In this document: positions 33,766 through 46,316 of the stretch, one piece after another
Position numbering within the stretch: position 1 is the first letter of the stretch
How the letters are laid out: each line of letters begins with the position of its first letter
Origin: Elmis aenea
Taxonomy: Eukaryota > Arthropoda > Insecta > Coleoptera > Elmidae
Assembly (NCBI GenBank): GCA_947652605.1
Contig: OX393581.1
Location: 48,135,924 to 48,199,923, forward strand
Direction: 5' to 3'
DNA: 64,000 bases
Position numbers and translations under genes: made by a program
Notes under the pieces: generated by a model
What the model saw: only the letters and a program-made list of their open reading frames with translations
Told to the model about the DNA's origin: nothing
Database searches by the model: none

Positions 33766-35114
33766 ACAGGGTGAGTCATGACGGACGCCAAGGAGTTTTA
33801 TGGCGAAACAGCATATATTCTTCAACTTCTATCATAATTAGATTAGTAAGTCAATAAGGGCTACATTTTAAAAATATTTTTAAACATACAGGGTGCTCCT
33901 AAAAAGAGTGGCATATCAAAGTTATACTTTTTCTTATGGAACACCCTGTACATTTTTACATTTTTGGATTCCTCTTTAAATTTACTTCAAAAAATGTATG
34001 AGGTTATATGGGTCTAAAGTCGACCGTTTTCGTGAAAATGAAAATTCCATTTTCATGAAAATACAGCATTTTCAAAAATTGTCAACATTTGAAAATTTGG
34101 AAAAGTCTGAAGAAATTCGCTTCAATATTAAATTGACAATAGATTACTTAACACTTTGCACTACCTACATTTTTAATATACTATACAGGGCGTTTCTTAG
34201 GCTTGGTCAAATTTGGAAAACTTTAAAGGTCGATAACTCATTTGTTTTAAATACAACAGTACAACACCCTTTATTTTATTAGTCCTATAGAAAATTTAAT
34301 TGTCCTTCTAAAAAATATAGCCTGTTTTATACCTAGAATTAATATTTTTCGTGATATCGCGATTTTATTGTTAATTATTTAAACATAAGAATGGTAAAAC
34401 ATCTTCATTATAAAAAAAATGTCAAAAATGCGTAAGCCAAGGATAAAATGATAACAATCTTATTTGTTTCTTGTTTCAAATTACCGCTGTCTACCGTCAT
34501 AGCCTACTTGAAAATATTACAATGCCCTAATAATTAACAATAAAATCGCGATATCACAAAAAATATTAATTTTATGTATAAACAGGCTGTTTTTTCGAAG
34601 GACAAATACATGTTTTATAGGACTGTGTGAAAAAATATAGGGTGTTGTATTTAAAACTAATGAGTTATCGACCTTTAAAGTTTTGCAAGTTTAACCAAGC
34701 ATAAAAAACGCCCTGTATATTTTAAAAATGTAGGTAGTGCAAAGTGTTAAATAATCTATTGTCAATCTAATATTCAAGTGAATTTCTTCAGACTTTTAAA
34801 ATTTACAAATGTTGACAATTTTTGAAAATGCTGTATTTTCATGATAATGCAATTTTCACAAAAACGGTTGACTTTAGACCCATATAACCTCATACATTTG
34901 TTGAAGAAAAATTGAAAAGGATTTAAAAATATACAGGGTGTTTCATAAAAAAAGTATAACTTTGATGTCACTCTTTTTTGGAGCACCCTGCATGTTTTAA
35001 AATATTTTTAAAATGTAGCCCTTATTGACTTACTAATCTAACTGTGACAGAAGTTGGATAATATATGCCATTTAGCCAAAAGACTCCGTGTGGGCCATCG
35101 TGACTCACCCTGTA
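33766..35114. mobile_element. Giant nested TACAGGGTG palindrome, 1.35 kb
   Basis: Terminus-like motifs occur in symmetric pairs around a centre near 34440: TACAGGGTGAGTC at 33766 with CACCCTGTA at 35106; TACAGGGTGCTCC at about 33890 with GAGCACCCTGCA at about 34990; an ACACCCTGTA at about 33946 with TACAGGGTGTTTC at about 34932; TACAGGGCG at about 34187 with CGCCCTGTA at about 34718. The arms match for about 600 bp. Both overlapping ORFs (33998-34282 and 34774-34986) are the same arm sequence read on opposite strands. Confidence 0.88.
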
Positions 35115-35297
35115 TAATAAAATAAATAAATGTAACAAAAAAATATTTTCAGATGTTTAAAATTAATTTAATTTCTCTTAACGTATAAATATATTTTACC
35201 AACATTATAAAAAACAAAAAAAATTAATATGCAATATTTATGTACAACTCAATTTCAAATTCTTAAAAAAAATTACAATTGGAAACAAATTATGGGC

Positions 35298-37032
35298 CTA
35301 TTTCTTTTTATTAGTTTTTTCACTCCTCTTCTTGACATGTTTCTTGACTTTCGTTTTCCGTTTTTCCGCTTTGCCTTCTTTCACGGCTTTTTTCCGTGCT
35401 TTCTTCTCTTCCAACGATTCATTCTTAGGTCTAGAAGCATCGACAAATTTGCTTTCACCATCTTCTGAAGATTCTGCATCACTGTTTTCTGAGTCACTTT
35501 CTTCTTCACCTTCTAGTACGTCACCATCAGGTGTTCCTTCATTCAATATTTCCGGTTTTTGTACTGTACCGCTTAAATCGGATTTGAGTCCCACGAGAGT
35601 TTTATATACCAGGTCGTTTTTTAAACCCGATTTTGCTTGGTTAATGTCACGTTCAAAGTCGATTACTTCGGTTAAACGTTTGGGTATGTAAGCTTTTTTA
35701 AACACTTCCTCTTCGACCTGTAAAAACGAACTATCTTTACTGCAACAAAGATATCAGATACTTTAAATAAATTTAGGTATCATGAATGATTAAAGCTCTG
35801 TTCCAATTTATTTTTAATAGCATACGAACCTGTTCCTCTGAAGTAATCTCGTTCATATTTTTAAGCGCTGCCGTTTCTGATAAACGCTCCAAACATTCGT
35901 CCATATTAGATTCATTAATACTAGGGTCTGTTATAAAATCGAAAAGCTGCTTAACGCTCATGGTCGCCACGTCCTTTTTATAAAAGAACTCGGTTATATT
36001 GGTACAATCTTTCCTCAAAAACTCCAACGCATGTGGATGATCGTGTTCGACAGACTGTGAAACATCAATGACGTATATTTCACCATTTTGGTACAACATA
36101 TTGAATTCGGACAAGTCTGCGTGTACTAATTTACACTTATTATATATTTTCCACATAAACACGACCACATCTCGATATATTTCTCTGGCTTTGCTTTGAT
36201 TCAATTCCACGTCTTTAAGCTTCGGAGCCGGCCAACCGTCTTTCCCGATGAAGCTCATTAAAAGTACGTGGGAACGCAGTAAAACTGGTTCGGGTACGTT
36301 TAAATTATTGCCATGCATCCTAACGAGATTTCGCATTTCTTTCTCGGCCCACGTTCTAACCATTTTGCGTGGATTATGTCTGCAATAGCCGTGTCTAAAG
36401 CGAAACTCGCCTGTGACATATTTATCACGATCTTTAAAAACAAGAATCGATGTTTTATAAATTTTAATGGCATAATCTTTGCCATTTTTGTCTGTTGCAT
36501 GGTAAACGTTAGCTTCTTTACCGGTAGAAATACAACCGTTTATTTCTGAGATCACGTTCCTATTAAGCAGTTTAAATAAGATCATTCGCGTACGGGGGTC
36601 CATTACTTGCTCTGCTGTTGCACGGTCGTGCTTGTCTTTCGTTCTAATTCGATCATTTTCGAATTTACGTTGATTCTCTATTAAACTATTCACAGCATGG
36701 TTCGGCAGGCTTGCAGGACCTTCATACTTTTCCACATTTATTTTGTTTGTGTACTTCCGGAAGAGTTGTTCATTTGGTTGATATGAGTTGATTTTCTTCG
36801 AAGAGTTTTGTGGATTACTATGTTGCGAGTCTTTCGTAACAACGGAACTTTTTTGATACACTCTCAAATCGCTTTCAAAATAATCATCATCATATTCATA
36901 ATCAGAATCATCTTCGTCTTCTTCTTCTTCTTCTGAGTGCTGAGCTCCAATTTTTAAATCGATTACCTTAGGCAAGTCTTCATCGGCATCACAAAACAAT
37001 TCCTCTTCATTTAAATGATAATAAGTAGTCAT
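35298..37032 (-). CDS. RIOK1: RIO kinase 1 (RIOK1), two exons
   Basis: Exons are 37032-35830 and 35717-35298, with a 112-bp phase-0 intron; the protein is 540 aa. RIOK1 is an atypical kinase/ATPase acting in the cytoplasm in late 40S subunit maturation. An acidic N-terminus ([18 protein letters not shown]) leads to the RIO domain: ATP loop [10 protein letters not shown] (168-177), catalytic lysine in YAIKIYK (189), HADLSEFN (303-310, catalytic Asp 305) and metal-binding IDVSQ (Asp 322). The C-terminal exon gives an acidic stretch and a strongly basic Lys-rich tail, as in animal RIOK1. The frame is open upstream to 37140, but the ATG at 37032 fits the family start ([19 protein letters not shown]). 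All key residues are present. Confidence 0.95.
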
Positions 37033-38190
37033 TTTTAAAACAATAAGCTTCTTCAGCCACTCTTTTGTTAAAATAGAATATAAAGTAAATAAAACTTGCA
37101 TATAGTCCACTACAACACGAAGACACGTTTCACAATTCACGTGAAAATAGTAAGGTTAGATTAAACGTCAAAAATATTGCACGTTGTTATGCAACCACTC
37201 ATACGGAGGTATTTACCGGTTACATAAATATTAGCAAGTTATAAGTTATGCAACTATACCAAAAGCAGTAATATTTGCAACAATAAACAACAAATATATT
37301 GTATGGCAAAGGTTTTACAACTTATTACTTTTTTCTGTGTACAAATACTCAGTCAAAAATACTGGTACAAAGCAATGGCAGTAAAAGTGATCAGCGAATA
37401 CAACAAAAATTATAAAATATTGCTTTATGTATTCTATAAATTAATACAAAAGATAAATAAAATAAACTTCCTACTTAACAATCAAAGGCTCAAAAAACAA
37501 AAATAAATTAAGTCTTATTACAAGGTGCTTGTAACAGAGCAAACATTGCATCAATAATTTTGTTAATAATTCTTTGGAAATATCAATATACAGTATGTAT
37601 TAGAGTTTGGTAAACAAAACATTTAATAGATTTCCATCCAATTAGGATATTAATTAAAGAAAATAATTATAATGAATTGAGTATCAATAGAAATTTTTAA
37701 ATACAAAAATCCATGAAAAAATGGAAATTTAAACTTAAGACAGAAATTGTAAGGAGTTTCTTTAATATACAAAAATTTAATTCAACTTAAGTTTATCATC
37801 TATTACGTTTTAACAAATGAAAAATGTGATTAACAAATTTTAAGAAAAATTATTATTGATCATATATAAAAATAAGAAATAAAATTTTAGTAACTTTGAT
37901 TGAGTTGTAAATAAAAACCAATAAAAATATAATCCAGATTTTTGTGTATTTGTAATTTTAAGTTAAACTTTTCAAAACATAATTGGACACAAATTAATAT
38001 TTTATTGCTTGTACCATCTAGTGGCCGATAATTAAATTTTAAAAAAATTATTTATTTGCTGTTGGCTATTAGAAAATAATGAATTATATCTATAATTAAT
38101 TGTTGTATTATTTTTTACTTCAATTGTACGAGTATGTTGTTTTGCAAATTACGATACTTGGTATTTTTTTTAAATAAAGGCAATATTTCG
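37033..38190. other. Upstream flank of RIOK1, AT-rich
   Basis: Promoter and 5' UTR of RIOK1 are expected in the first few hundred bases; no core element is obvious. The ORF at 37303-37506 is AT-rich and Lys/Asn/Ile-heavy, and I do not support it. Confidence 0.4.
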
Positions 38191-38193
38191 AAC

Positions 38194-38980
38194 ACACTGT
38201 TATCGTGAACAGCATGGGGATCTCGTAAACATTAAGAGATACAGAGTTGGTTAAATGAGTCAAAATAATATATGATTTAAGAACAACTATTCTATGAAAA
38301 AATTATTCACAAAAGTTGACAGTTTTTGTTGCGCTATTCATAAAAAAAAATGGCTTTTTCGATTTTTGCTTATAACTTGCTTATTTGAAATCATACTTAA
38401 AATATTTTTCGCTATTATCTGGACACTTTTTTGAGTAGATTTGAAATTTGTTAATAAATTTTACGTATATTCATTTGTTACTACGACCCGTATTTAAAAA
38501 AGAAAATTGATGTTAAAATAACAAAAACAATCGAAGATACGTAAAATTTATTAACAGATTTCAAATGTACTCAAAAAAGTGTATCAATAATAGCGACAAA
38601 TTTTTTGAGTATGATTTCAAATAAGCAGGTTATAAGCAAAAATCGAAAACGTCATTTTTTTTTATGAATGACTAAAACTGTCAACTTTTTTGATTTTTTT
38701 TCATAGAATAGTTGCTCTTAAATTATAGATCATTTTGACTCCTTTAAGCAACTCTGTCTCTCTTAAGCTAAAGCCGCACTGCGGGAGGGTTGGCTGGAGG
38801 GTAGATGGTAGATACACGCCGTCGCCTGGCGACAATTTGTTGTGAAACAATGCGCCTGGATTGTCGCCAGGCGACGGCGTGTATCTACCATCTACCCTCC
38901 AGCCAAAAATCCCGCAGTGCGGCCTTAGCTTTACTGTTTACGAGATACCCATGTTGTTCACGATAACTGGGACACCCTGT
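38194..38980. mobile_element. ACAGGGTGTCCC fold-back carrying a nested hairpin
   Basis: The right end GATAACTGGGACACCCTGT at 38980 is intact; the left end is worn (CACACTGTTATCGTGAACAG). The arms match the 31725-32689 element closely. A GC-rich 165-bp hairpin is inserted in its right arm (separate entry). Confidence 0.8.
38766..38930. mobile_element. GC-rich near-perfect hairpin MITE, PIF/Harbinger-like
   Basis: The ends AGCTAAAGCCGCACTGCGGG and CCCGCAGTGCGGCCTTAGCT pair along about 68 bp of arm with a loop of about 28 bp. TTA flanks both sides (38763-38765, 38931-38933), and deleting the insert restores the host element's CTCTTA-CTGTTTACGAG block. It is far more GC-rich than anything near it. 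Confidence 0.85.
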
Positions 38981-41900
38981 ATGTGATATAAATAATTATG
39001 ATCAAACACAATTAATTATTAATTTCAGCTTCTCAATCAAAAAATTCCCCGGTTTATATAGTTTTACTAATACATAACATCTTTGTTTGAATTGCAAATC
39101 GGCACTAAAAATTAAAACAGATTTATTTGTTTACTTCGGAATTAAACTTAATTTATTAGTTCTTATATAAACAGAGGATAAAGTACAAAATAAAACAAAC
39201 AAAGCATGATAAATATCGTAGATTACCAAACACAATTACACTGAAAAACTGATATATTTCGAGTTACGCCCTCTAGTAATCACTTCATCCCCCTCTGTGT
39301 AAAAAACACAACATAATGCATGTACTTTTTGTAGGGGTTCGACTAGCGATCATAATAATACGAAGCAAATTCAATTATGTTTGGGGTTCATTATTTCTAT
39401 TAAAGGTTCAACAAATCGTGTGTAACAAGTGACTCTGCGATGAGGAAATCGTTAAAGAAGCTCTGATTGTGGCGCGCTACAAAAGGAACAGGAAGTCAAA
39501 CAGCAAACCAAAAGTTTTGTGAAACTTTAAACGAAAATTTGCGGGTTGACATGCAAAGTACCGCTAGCTGTTAAAGCATATTATGATTAAATTATCTATT
39601 TTAAATATTGGTGCTTAGCACGAAATTGAACGGAGGCAATTGAAATAATTGATTTTCTGGATATAATCGTTAAAGAGTTGCAAGATGTGCAATTTAGTAA
39701 CAATTTTGTTTGCGGCTATTAGCTGGAAGAGGCTAAACTGTTCTTTTATTAGAGTTTTTAACCGAAAAATATGCGAAACAATTGTTTTTAATAGCAACAA
39801 TGAAACATTTGCTGTCGTTGTTCAAACTAAAATTAAGATATTTTGCAATTTGCTGTGTTTTCCAGCAATTTAGTACTACCAGTTTCGTATTTTTAGCAGC
39901 AAAAAGCAGACGGTGTCCAAGAAACGCGCGAACACTTTTGAACGAGCACTGATGTTGAATTCTTTGTATCTTTTTTTACCTCCGCTCGGAATAGAAATCA
40001 ATTTTGGAAAAGATTTTAAAAGTTACAAAATTTTATTCGCAATCAAAATCTGTAAATAAATATTTATCCAATTGTTCTTTCAGGTATTAATAAATAGGGA
40101 TGTTTACTGCGCCAATCTGGCTTTAAGGGTGGTTACTAATTGTGCATGCGACATCCCTTCTTTGTTAAAGTGTCTAGTGGCGTTTAAAAGGATTAACTCG
40201 ATATGATTTGTAGCTGTATCCCCTCATTCTGGTGTAAACAGGTGGTGCTACAGTCATCCTGACACCCTTGTCAAGTGTCGTGGATGTTTATAATGCAAAT
40301 GAGAACGTAAAAACTTTATCCAACGGGTAACACTGCACGAATTTTTAACTATAAACAATTAAAACGAGTCTACAGATAAATAAACTAAACAATTAAAACC
40401 TCTCTGGAACTAATAGCAACTTTTATCTTTCAAATACAACACCCCATTTTTTATTTAATAATTTTGACCGCCTTTATTTTAGCTTTGCATCAATATAAAA
40501 TACTACAGGTTTTTATACGGCTTTGTCACTAAAAAAAAAAAGTTTTTATTTTTTTAAAGGATTCAAGTCTTTATTTAAAAAATTCTCCTTGAGTTATTTT
40601 TCGAAGTACAGATTTAGAATTTGGTAAGGACATGCAGAAAACATTGCTCTCTTCGCTCGATATGAAAAAGTTTGAATCACACGTACAGGGTGTTCATAAA
40701 AAATAGGTGACAACTTCTATGATTTTCAAAAGCTCGTAACTCAATTTTTTAAAATGCAAACCCCTGTATTTTCTTATGTCACTGAATTCGTTTTTAAGAG
40801 AGCTTCATTTTTTGTTAAGCGAGTCCTATACCCAAAATTTATACTTTTCGAGATATTCTACATTTTTTCTTCTAATCGTTATTGAAGCAAATAGAGTGCC
40901 GTGGAAATCGATAAAACTATCTTAAATTATTGCATTTCAACAATGATTTTTTTGTGAGTAGCTTTGCTCTCTGCAAGGTAGGCATAAGGGTGCCATTAAT
41001 TTTTAAATTGCATAGGTGTTGTATAATTTTAAATAGTTGCTCCGTATATTTTGATTAATATGCACTTATAGGCTAACTAGTTTATTCAATGCAGTGGATT
41101 TTATACAGCAATGATTTTTTTATGTTTTATTATTTTATTTACAGAGTTTATTTAATGTTTTTTTGTGGTTTCAATAAATCGTTTTTCCTTCATATATTTT
41201 TTTTTCTTCGCGCTCGCTTTGAGTTTTAAGCATTTTAAGCATAACTTTAAGTATTATCTAGCAATGCAAAAATTTAATGGGGTCTTCATAAAAAATAAGA
41301 AAGGGAATAATTTTATCATCGTATCAAATAAAAAAAATACTACAGGAAAGTGATTTCCGTTTCATCCCCTTTCCAAAAATTGAAACAATAGACCAAAAAA
41401 GAGTTTTTTTAATAACGTAACAGATTAAATATAAATCTTTTATAATTATTTTAAACACGCACTTTGTTAATTAACTAACACGCATTTATAATAAGTAACT
41501 TTTTACAATAATTAAACAACGTAAAAAACTCATTAGTTTAAAAAAATATGTTTGTATTAAAAATACCTTCAAACAATCAATCACTGTCGTTCAAACGAAA
41601 TATTCTATATTATTAATATTAAAAAGTCCATCGGAAACAGCACAAAATTAATCATTTTCATTTAAAAAAATCATAGAAAATTCGAAAACTCACCAGCACA
41701 AATAAATGTATGACTTAAAAAACTATTTTCAAACTTATTTTCCATCCAACGCACAGTTTTAAGCATACTTTGCGAAATTGCGCCCCCGCACAGTCCAATT
41801 ACAATTTAAATCCTTTTTTTTGTTGCGGCCGGCGTAGCTCTTTCATCCGAGTGCACAATTATTAAACTCTTGATTGATTAAAAACTAGTTGACAGGTTGC

Positions 41901-42380
41901 GGTGCCTTTGCGGCTTTGTGTTACTCCTTTAGTTTTTAACCACGAGTGCTGTCTTTTTCGAACCAGAGACAGACGACGGCTGTGATACGGAAATGATCGA
42001 TTTGTCGCCCACCCCCCTTGCATATTCATTTTAAATGATTATATAGGTTATACTCGAATCATGCGATAATGCGATTATTTATGTCGGTTTATATAGGTTA
42101 GTCGGAAATCAGTTGAGTTACTACTATTTAGCGAACGTTCATTTGTGTCACGATTGATGCAACAATCAGTATCTAGGCACCGGATTATTATTTGCTTTTC
42201 ATGACAGCACGATGCACCTTCCCAATCGCAGTAATTTCTCATTGTCTATCAAACATTTGAACAAATAATAGCGAAGTCAAACCTTTTTTTTTTTTTTTGT
42301 TTGTTTTTGTTTATAAGGCAAAACACTACATAATATTAATATTTAGGATGTAACTTGTAGCGAGTTATTCCTTGCTATGT
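38981..42380. other. Long intergenic stretch, no supported gene
   Basis: A TACAGGGTGTTC left end lies at about 40685 without a partner. A moderately CpG-rich patch at about 41810-42010 (GCGGCCGGCG, GGTGCGGTGCC...) might be a promoter or first non-coding exon. ORFs at 39615-39873 and 41165-41353 show no coding evidence. Confidence 0.4.
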
Positions 42381-42385
42381 AAGTA

Positions 42386-42490
42386 GTGTTTCTTCTCGAC
42401 AATTTTTTCTCGAGAAATTCTCGAGAAAAAGTAACTTTTTTGATTTCTCATTTCTCGAGAAATTTAGAGTTTTTTCTCGAGAAAAAAAAT
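42386..42490. repeat. Cluster of TTTCTCGAGAAA palindromes
   Basis: Four CTCGAG cores, each embedded in TTCTCGAGAA, occur within about 90 bp, plus a broken one (TTCTCGACAA). Some hAT-type elements carry such clusters near their ends, but no partner terminus was found. Just beyond, GGCTATTTGCACCTAC repeats directly at 42543 and 42576. Confidence 0.6.
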
Positions 42491-42624
42491 GTTTTTTTTC
42501 GCTTAATAAACTGTATATGTTGAAGAAATAAGTAAAGGTTGTGGCTATTTGCACCTACAGTAGGTACAAAGAGTTGGCTATTTGCACCTACTGTATAGGC
42601 ATATACCAGATGTAACTAAGACCT

Positions 42625-43832
42625 GGTACCTACACCTCCTTTTTTTCTTTAGTTTTAATTGTACATAAATAAACTTTTAGACATATGATATGTGTAAATA
42701 ACCGGAATATTTGAACATATGTACACTAATATCTCACTTTGGGTTTCGCCGGAAATTGCCCTAACTTTGTTATTTCAAATGGAACACCCTATATATTTAC
42801 ATTCTTAGAAAGAGCAGGCAATTATGAATTCAACTGCACTATTTTAATTACTTTTTTACTTTTATTTAGTCATAAGAACCTCCCTCTACCGTCAGGTGTA
42901 GGACTTTGGATAATTTAAATAACCTTAAATAATGTTTGAACAATAATTTATTTTTTTATTAAGTGAGTCGTGACCTGCATACATTGAATTTTATTTTGAC
43001 AACAAGTGTCCGAAAGATGTTTTTATAAATTTTAATTGCCGTTTAGGTTACTTTAATCGGCTTTGAAGGTTGCAAATCGGTTTTTTGACAAAAAGTAATT
43101 TTTTTTAATACAAATGCAAGTAGTACCTACATGCACTTTTAAATAGAGTATTTCCTGACGAATTTAACAATACCAATAACTTATATTTGTGTTGGAGTGC
43201 TGCTTCACAAAATATTATAAAAACTTGTTAAGATATTCTATTAATCGCAATGCCCAAGTGCAACAAAACAAATTATAGTTGTAACTAATATAGTAGTTAT
43301 TTAATAAAGAAAAAATGTGATAATTTGTTGCAATTATCCACAGTATACTACGTATAGAATATCTAAATAAGTTTTTATAATATTTTAAGTCTTTGAGGCA
43401 GGCAGCCTTTCAACACAAATATATGTTATTGGTCAAAAAATAGTCTGCAACCTTCAAAGCCGATTAAAATAACCTAAATGTTAAATAAAATGAACGAAAA
43501 ACCTTTTTCGGACAGGTGTTGACATAATAAAATTCAATTTATGCAGGTCACGGAACGCTTGATAAAAAATTAAATTTTGTTTCAAAAATTATTCGAGGTT
43601 TTAAAAATTTACTAAAATAGTGCGGTTGTGTCCAAAATCGCTTCCTCTTTCCAAAAATGTAAAAATATACAGGGTTTTCCATTTAAAATAACAAAGTTGG
43701 AGTCACTTCCGGTGAAACCGGAAGTGAAACAATTGTGTGCATGTGCTCAAAAAGCCCGTTTTTTGCACATATCGTATGTCTAAAATTTAATTTATCTAAA
43801 ATCAAAACTAAAGAACAAAAAGGGGGTGTACC
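42625..43832. mobile_element. 1.2-kb palindromic fold-back element
   Basis: The arms pair from GGTACCTACACCTCC (42625) with GGGGGTGTACC (ending 43832) inward through ATATGATATGTG/CATATCGTATG, CACTTTGGGTTTCGCCGG/CCGGTGAAACCGGAAGTG and CGGCTTTGAAGGTTGCAAATC/CAACCTTCAAAGCCG. The centre is near 43230. TACAGGG-type motifs lie inside the arms and point outward (ACACCCTATATA at about 42785, TATACAGGGTTTTCC at about 43667), not at the outer ends. Confidence 0.8.
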
Positions 43833-43839
43833 ACACTTC

Positions 43840-45105
43840 ATTTACACCCACTATAGTAGTTTAAAAGTTAACTTTCGAGTGGTAGAAAATTTGTATTTGT
43901 ATTGATTCAGCACCAAATTGCTCAACTTTGCCCCAATTTAACCGGCGTCGTAGCCCATAAGAACCAGAATTTGGCCCTTCTTCAAGAAAAAAAAACGGGT
44001 TTAATAATTTTCATGCTTTACTACGTTTTCTTTTAAAAATTCAACAAGGATCTCGTTATATACCTCATAAAAAATAACCAATTGGGTATAATATTTATAT
44101 GATTTGGCTTAGGATTGAATACGTTTGCAAATAGTTCATTTAAAAAATATTATTTAAGCAATCTGGATGAGAGTAAAATGCAAAAAAAAACATTAAAGAG
44201 ACGAGCAGTTGTAAAATTTTGGCATTATCATTACTTTTAGCAATTACTTTTGTCCAAGTCCGTAACATTCTTTTGCAAAAAAAAAAATAAGCGAGAAAAG
44301 TTTAAAATAAGTTTCCTTGTAGCAGTTTTGTTAAAATCAAAGTATTATCAAATAAAGAACACTTGGTCACAAGCTCACAAGGAATAATAATGTAACTGTG
44401 CAAAATAATTTTTCAAAAACATAGTTAAATAGAGTAAAATATCATAATGATTGATAACGCATGTTTAAAAGACCTTAACAATTTATTGTATAAATATTAC
44501 ATCAACAAACTGAAAACAAATCTGCCTCTTCTAAGCTATGAACAGCATTATTTTAAACTACTTTAACTGCTATAGCGAATTTAATTATTATTGTACTTAC
44601 CAATTATAAATTGAATTTAATAAACACCTAAAAACGCTGTAAATTAAATTTCTGTTAAGATACCTGATTTGCGTTGAAACTAAAAGCCATATTATCTGAT
44701 TCCTCAGTCACGCCAATGCAACCCGCAAGTCTTCCCAACTAAATTAATTAGCCTTGATTAATACTTAAAACTTCGCATGTACTCTACTTTAATTTAACTA
44801 TGTTTTGATTTATTTAGGTGTGTCAAATTGCTTTATTGACGTCAACAACCTCTATGTTGGTTAGTAACTTAGTAACCGGCCAAGCATTTTCCATGGCAAC
44901 CGACCACTTAACTTTCCTTGAAAAACGATACAAGATAATTAACAGTGGCAGTGCCATTATTCAATTTAAATAGCTTGTTGCGAATTTAAACGAATTATAG
45001 TTGTTAAAATAATAGGAGCTGTGTATACAAATTAAATTAAACGGATTTTTCGCAATGAACAAAATTCAAACAAGATTTTAAATTCTAAAAACAAATTACT
45101 TAAAT
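43840..45105. other. AT-rich intergenic DNA
   Basis: No gene or bounded repeat is supported. Confidence 0.4.
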
Positions 45106-45277
45106 CAGTGTTTTTCAATATGTGTGTCGCGACACACTAATGTGTCACGAGCTTTCTCCAGGTGTCTCGCGGAAAATAAATCATAAATACATAAATAAAA
45201 AAACATATTTTGCAAGGACGCTGTGTTTGAGAGTTGTTTAAAGTGTGTCGCGACATTAAAAAGGTTGAAAAACACGG
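45106..45277. mobile_element. Short hAT-type MITE with GTGTCGCGACAC hairpins
   Basis: The left end CAGTGTTTTTCAA pairs with the inverse TTGAAAAACACGG at the right. Next to each end is a GTGTCGCGACA palindrome. Flanking octamers ACTTAAAT and ACTCAAAC agree at 6 of 8 positions, as expected for an old hAT duplication. Confidence 0.65.
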
Positions 45278-46182
45278 ACTCAAACAATTTAAAAATGTAG
45301 TTCTTGATGTATAAAAAATACTTGAACTTAGAAGTTATAGCAATGCGCACTTAAAATACATTAAGGATTAGAAAAAGTTGTTAACTTTAGATCACTTGAA
45401 CTAAGATAGAAATGGATCAAATATATTATGAGTTTTATTTTTAATTCATTGTTATAAACTATGCTGTAAAATTTTTATGGATAAAACCTGTAAAAGACAA
45501 GGCAAACTTTTATTGTTGCACTATAATAGCATTGATTGTTTCGGTGGAGGCGCCAGACACGTACAAATGCTATTGGCATAATATTTTACTATTTATTACT
45601 TAGATAAAAACATTTATGTCACCGTTATTTCAGTTAAATTAAACGAAAATCATGTCGAAATGCCTTACAAAATCTACAATAAATATCAATATTGATATCT
45701 GACTGAATACGGTTACCATAACATATGCCTTAGCATTTCTTTTTGATAATTATCAACCAAGTACATACATATTTAAATAACTCCACTTAAAAACCATCAA
45801 ACTTAAATTTTGCACTCATAGTTTTGCATTTTACTTCTTTAAATCATTCAAAAATTGTTATCCTGTATACGTAAGTAATTTTTGGAAAGATTTAAATAAA
45901 ACGAGATCAAATTTAAACATTTTTAACTTAACCTACACAAATTATTTGTGCTCACTTATTATCACTTTATTTAAATCGTTTTATTTAAAATTTTATTTAA
46001 TATCGCTTGCCCGAGTTTGAAATTACCAAACGTACGTCAGGTTTACAAAATAAAATAAGAAACCATGTCCATGTAACTTTATTCGCTACTAAGATTCACA
46101 GATTATTAGCAATTAAATAAAAAAAGCAAATTATATCAAACTCCACCCACTCAAATCGTTATAACACCTTTTAACAATGCAG
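45278..46182. other. AT-rich intergenic DNA
   Basis: Nothing is recognised. Confidence 0.4.
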
Positions 46183-46316
46183 GTATTGATTTTGGGAGGA
46201 GCTGTCGGATGATGGAACAGGATTGGTACAGAGGAGGTCCTGGACATCTGCAAGGGATGCTGGAAAAGTCATCCCTTAGATTGCAGCAGTTGATACGCAT
46301 CTTTTTATCTTTAAAG
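46183..46316 (+). CDS. Exon-like island, possible upstream exon of the bHLH gene
   Basis: A GC-rich block of 134 bp is bounded by a good acceptor (TTTTAACAATGCAG) and a GTGATC donor. One frame is fully open and holds an ATG-ATG at 46209, giving 36 codons (MMEQDWYRGG... then LRLQQLIRIFLSLK). It would splice in phase 0 to an acceptor CGCAG at 49490, reading TAT GCC and then the ATG-ATG of the bHLH exon. Composition and splice fit argue for a real exon, but the peptide is not recognised, and it could belong to another transcript or be 5' UTR. Confidence 0.4.

Noticed and set aside
33998..34986. ORFs on both strands as genes
   Set aside because: They are the two arms of the same palindrome and encode near-identical peptides on opposite strands.
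35332..35691. 119-aa plus-strand ORF
   Set aside because: It is antisense to the acidic/basic RIOK1 tail and open only because of that codon composition.
36924..37140. RIOK1 start at the upstream ATG (37140)
   Set aside because: The extra 36 residues are hydrophobic and unlike the family; the ATG at 37032 precedes the usual acidic N-terminus.
42386..42490. Heat-shock element array (TTC/GAA palindromes)
   Set aside because: The TTC and GAA triplets are four bases apart, not the two required, so the spacing does not fit HSF binding.
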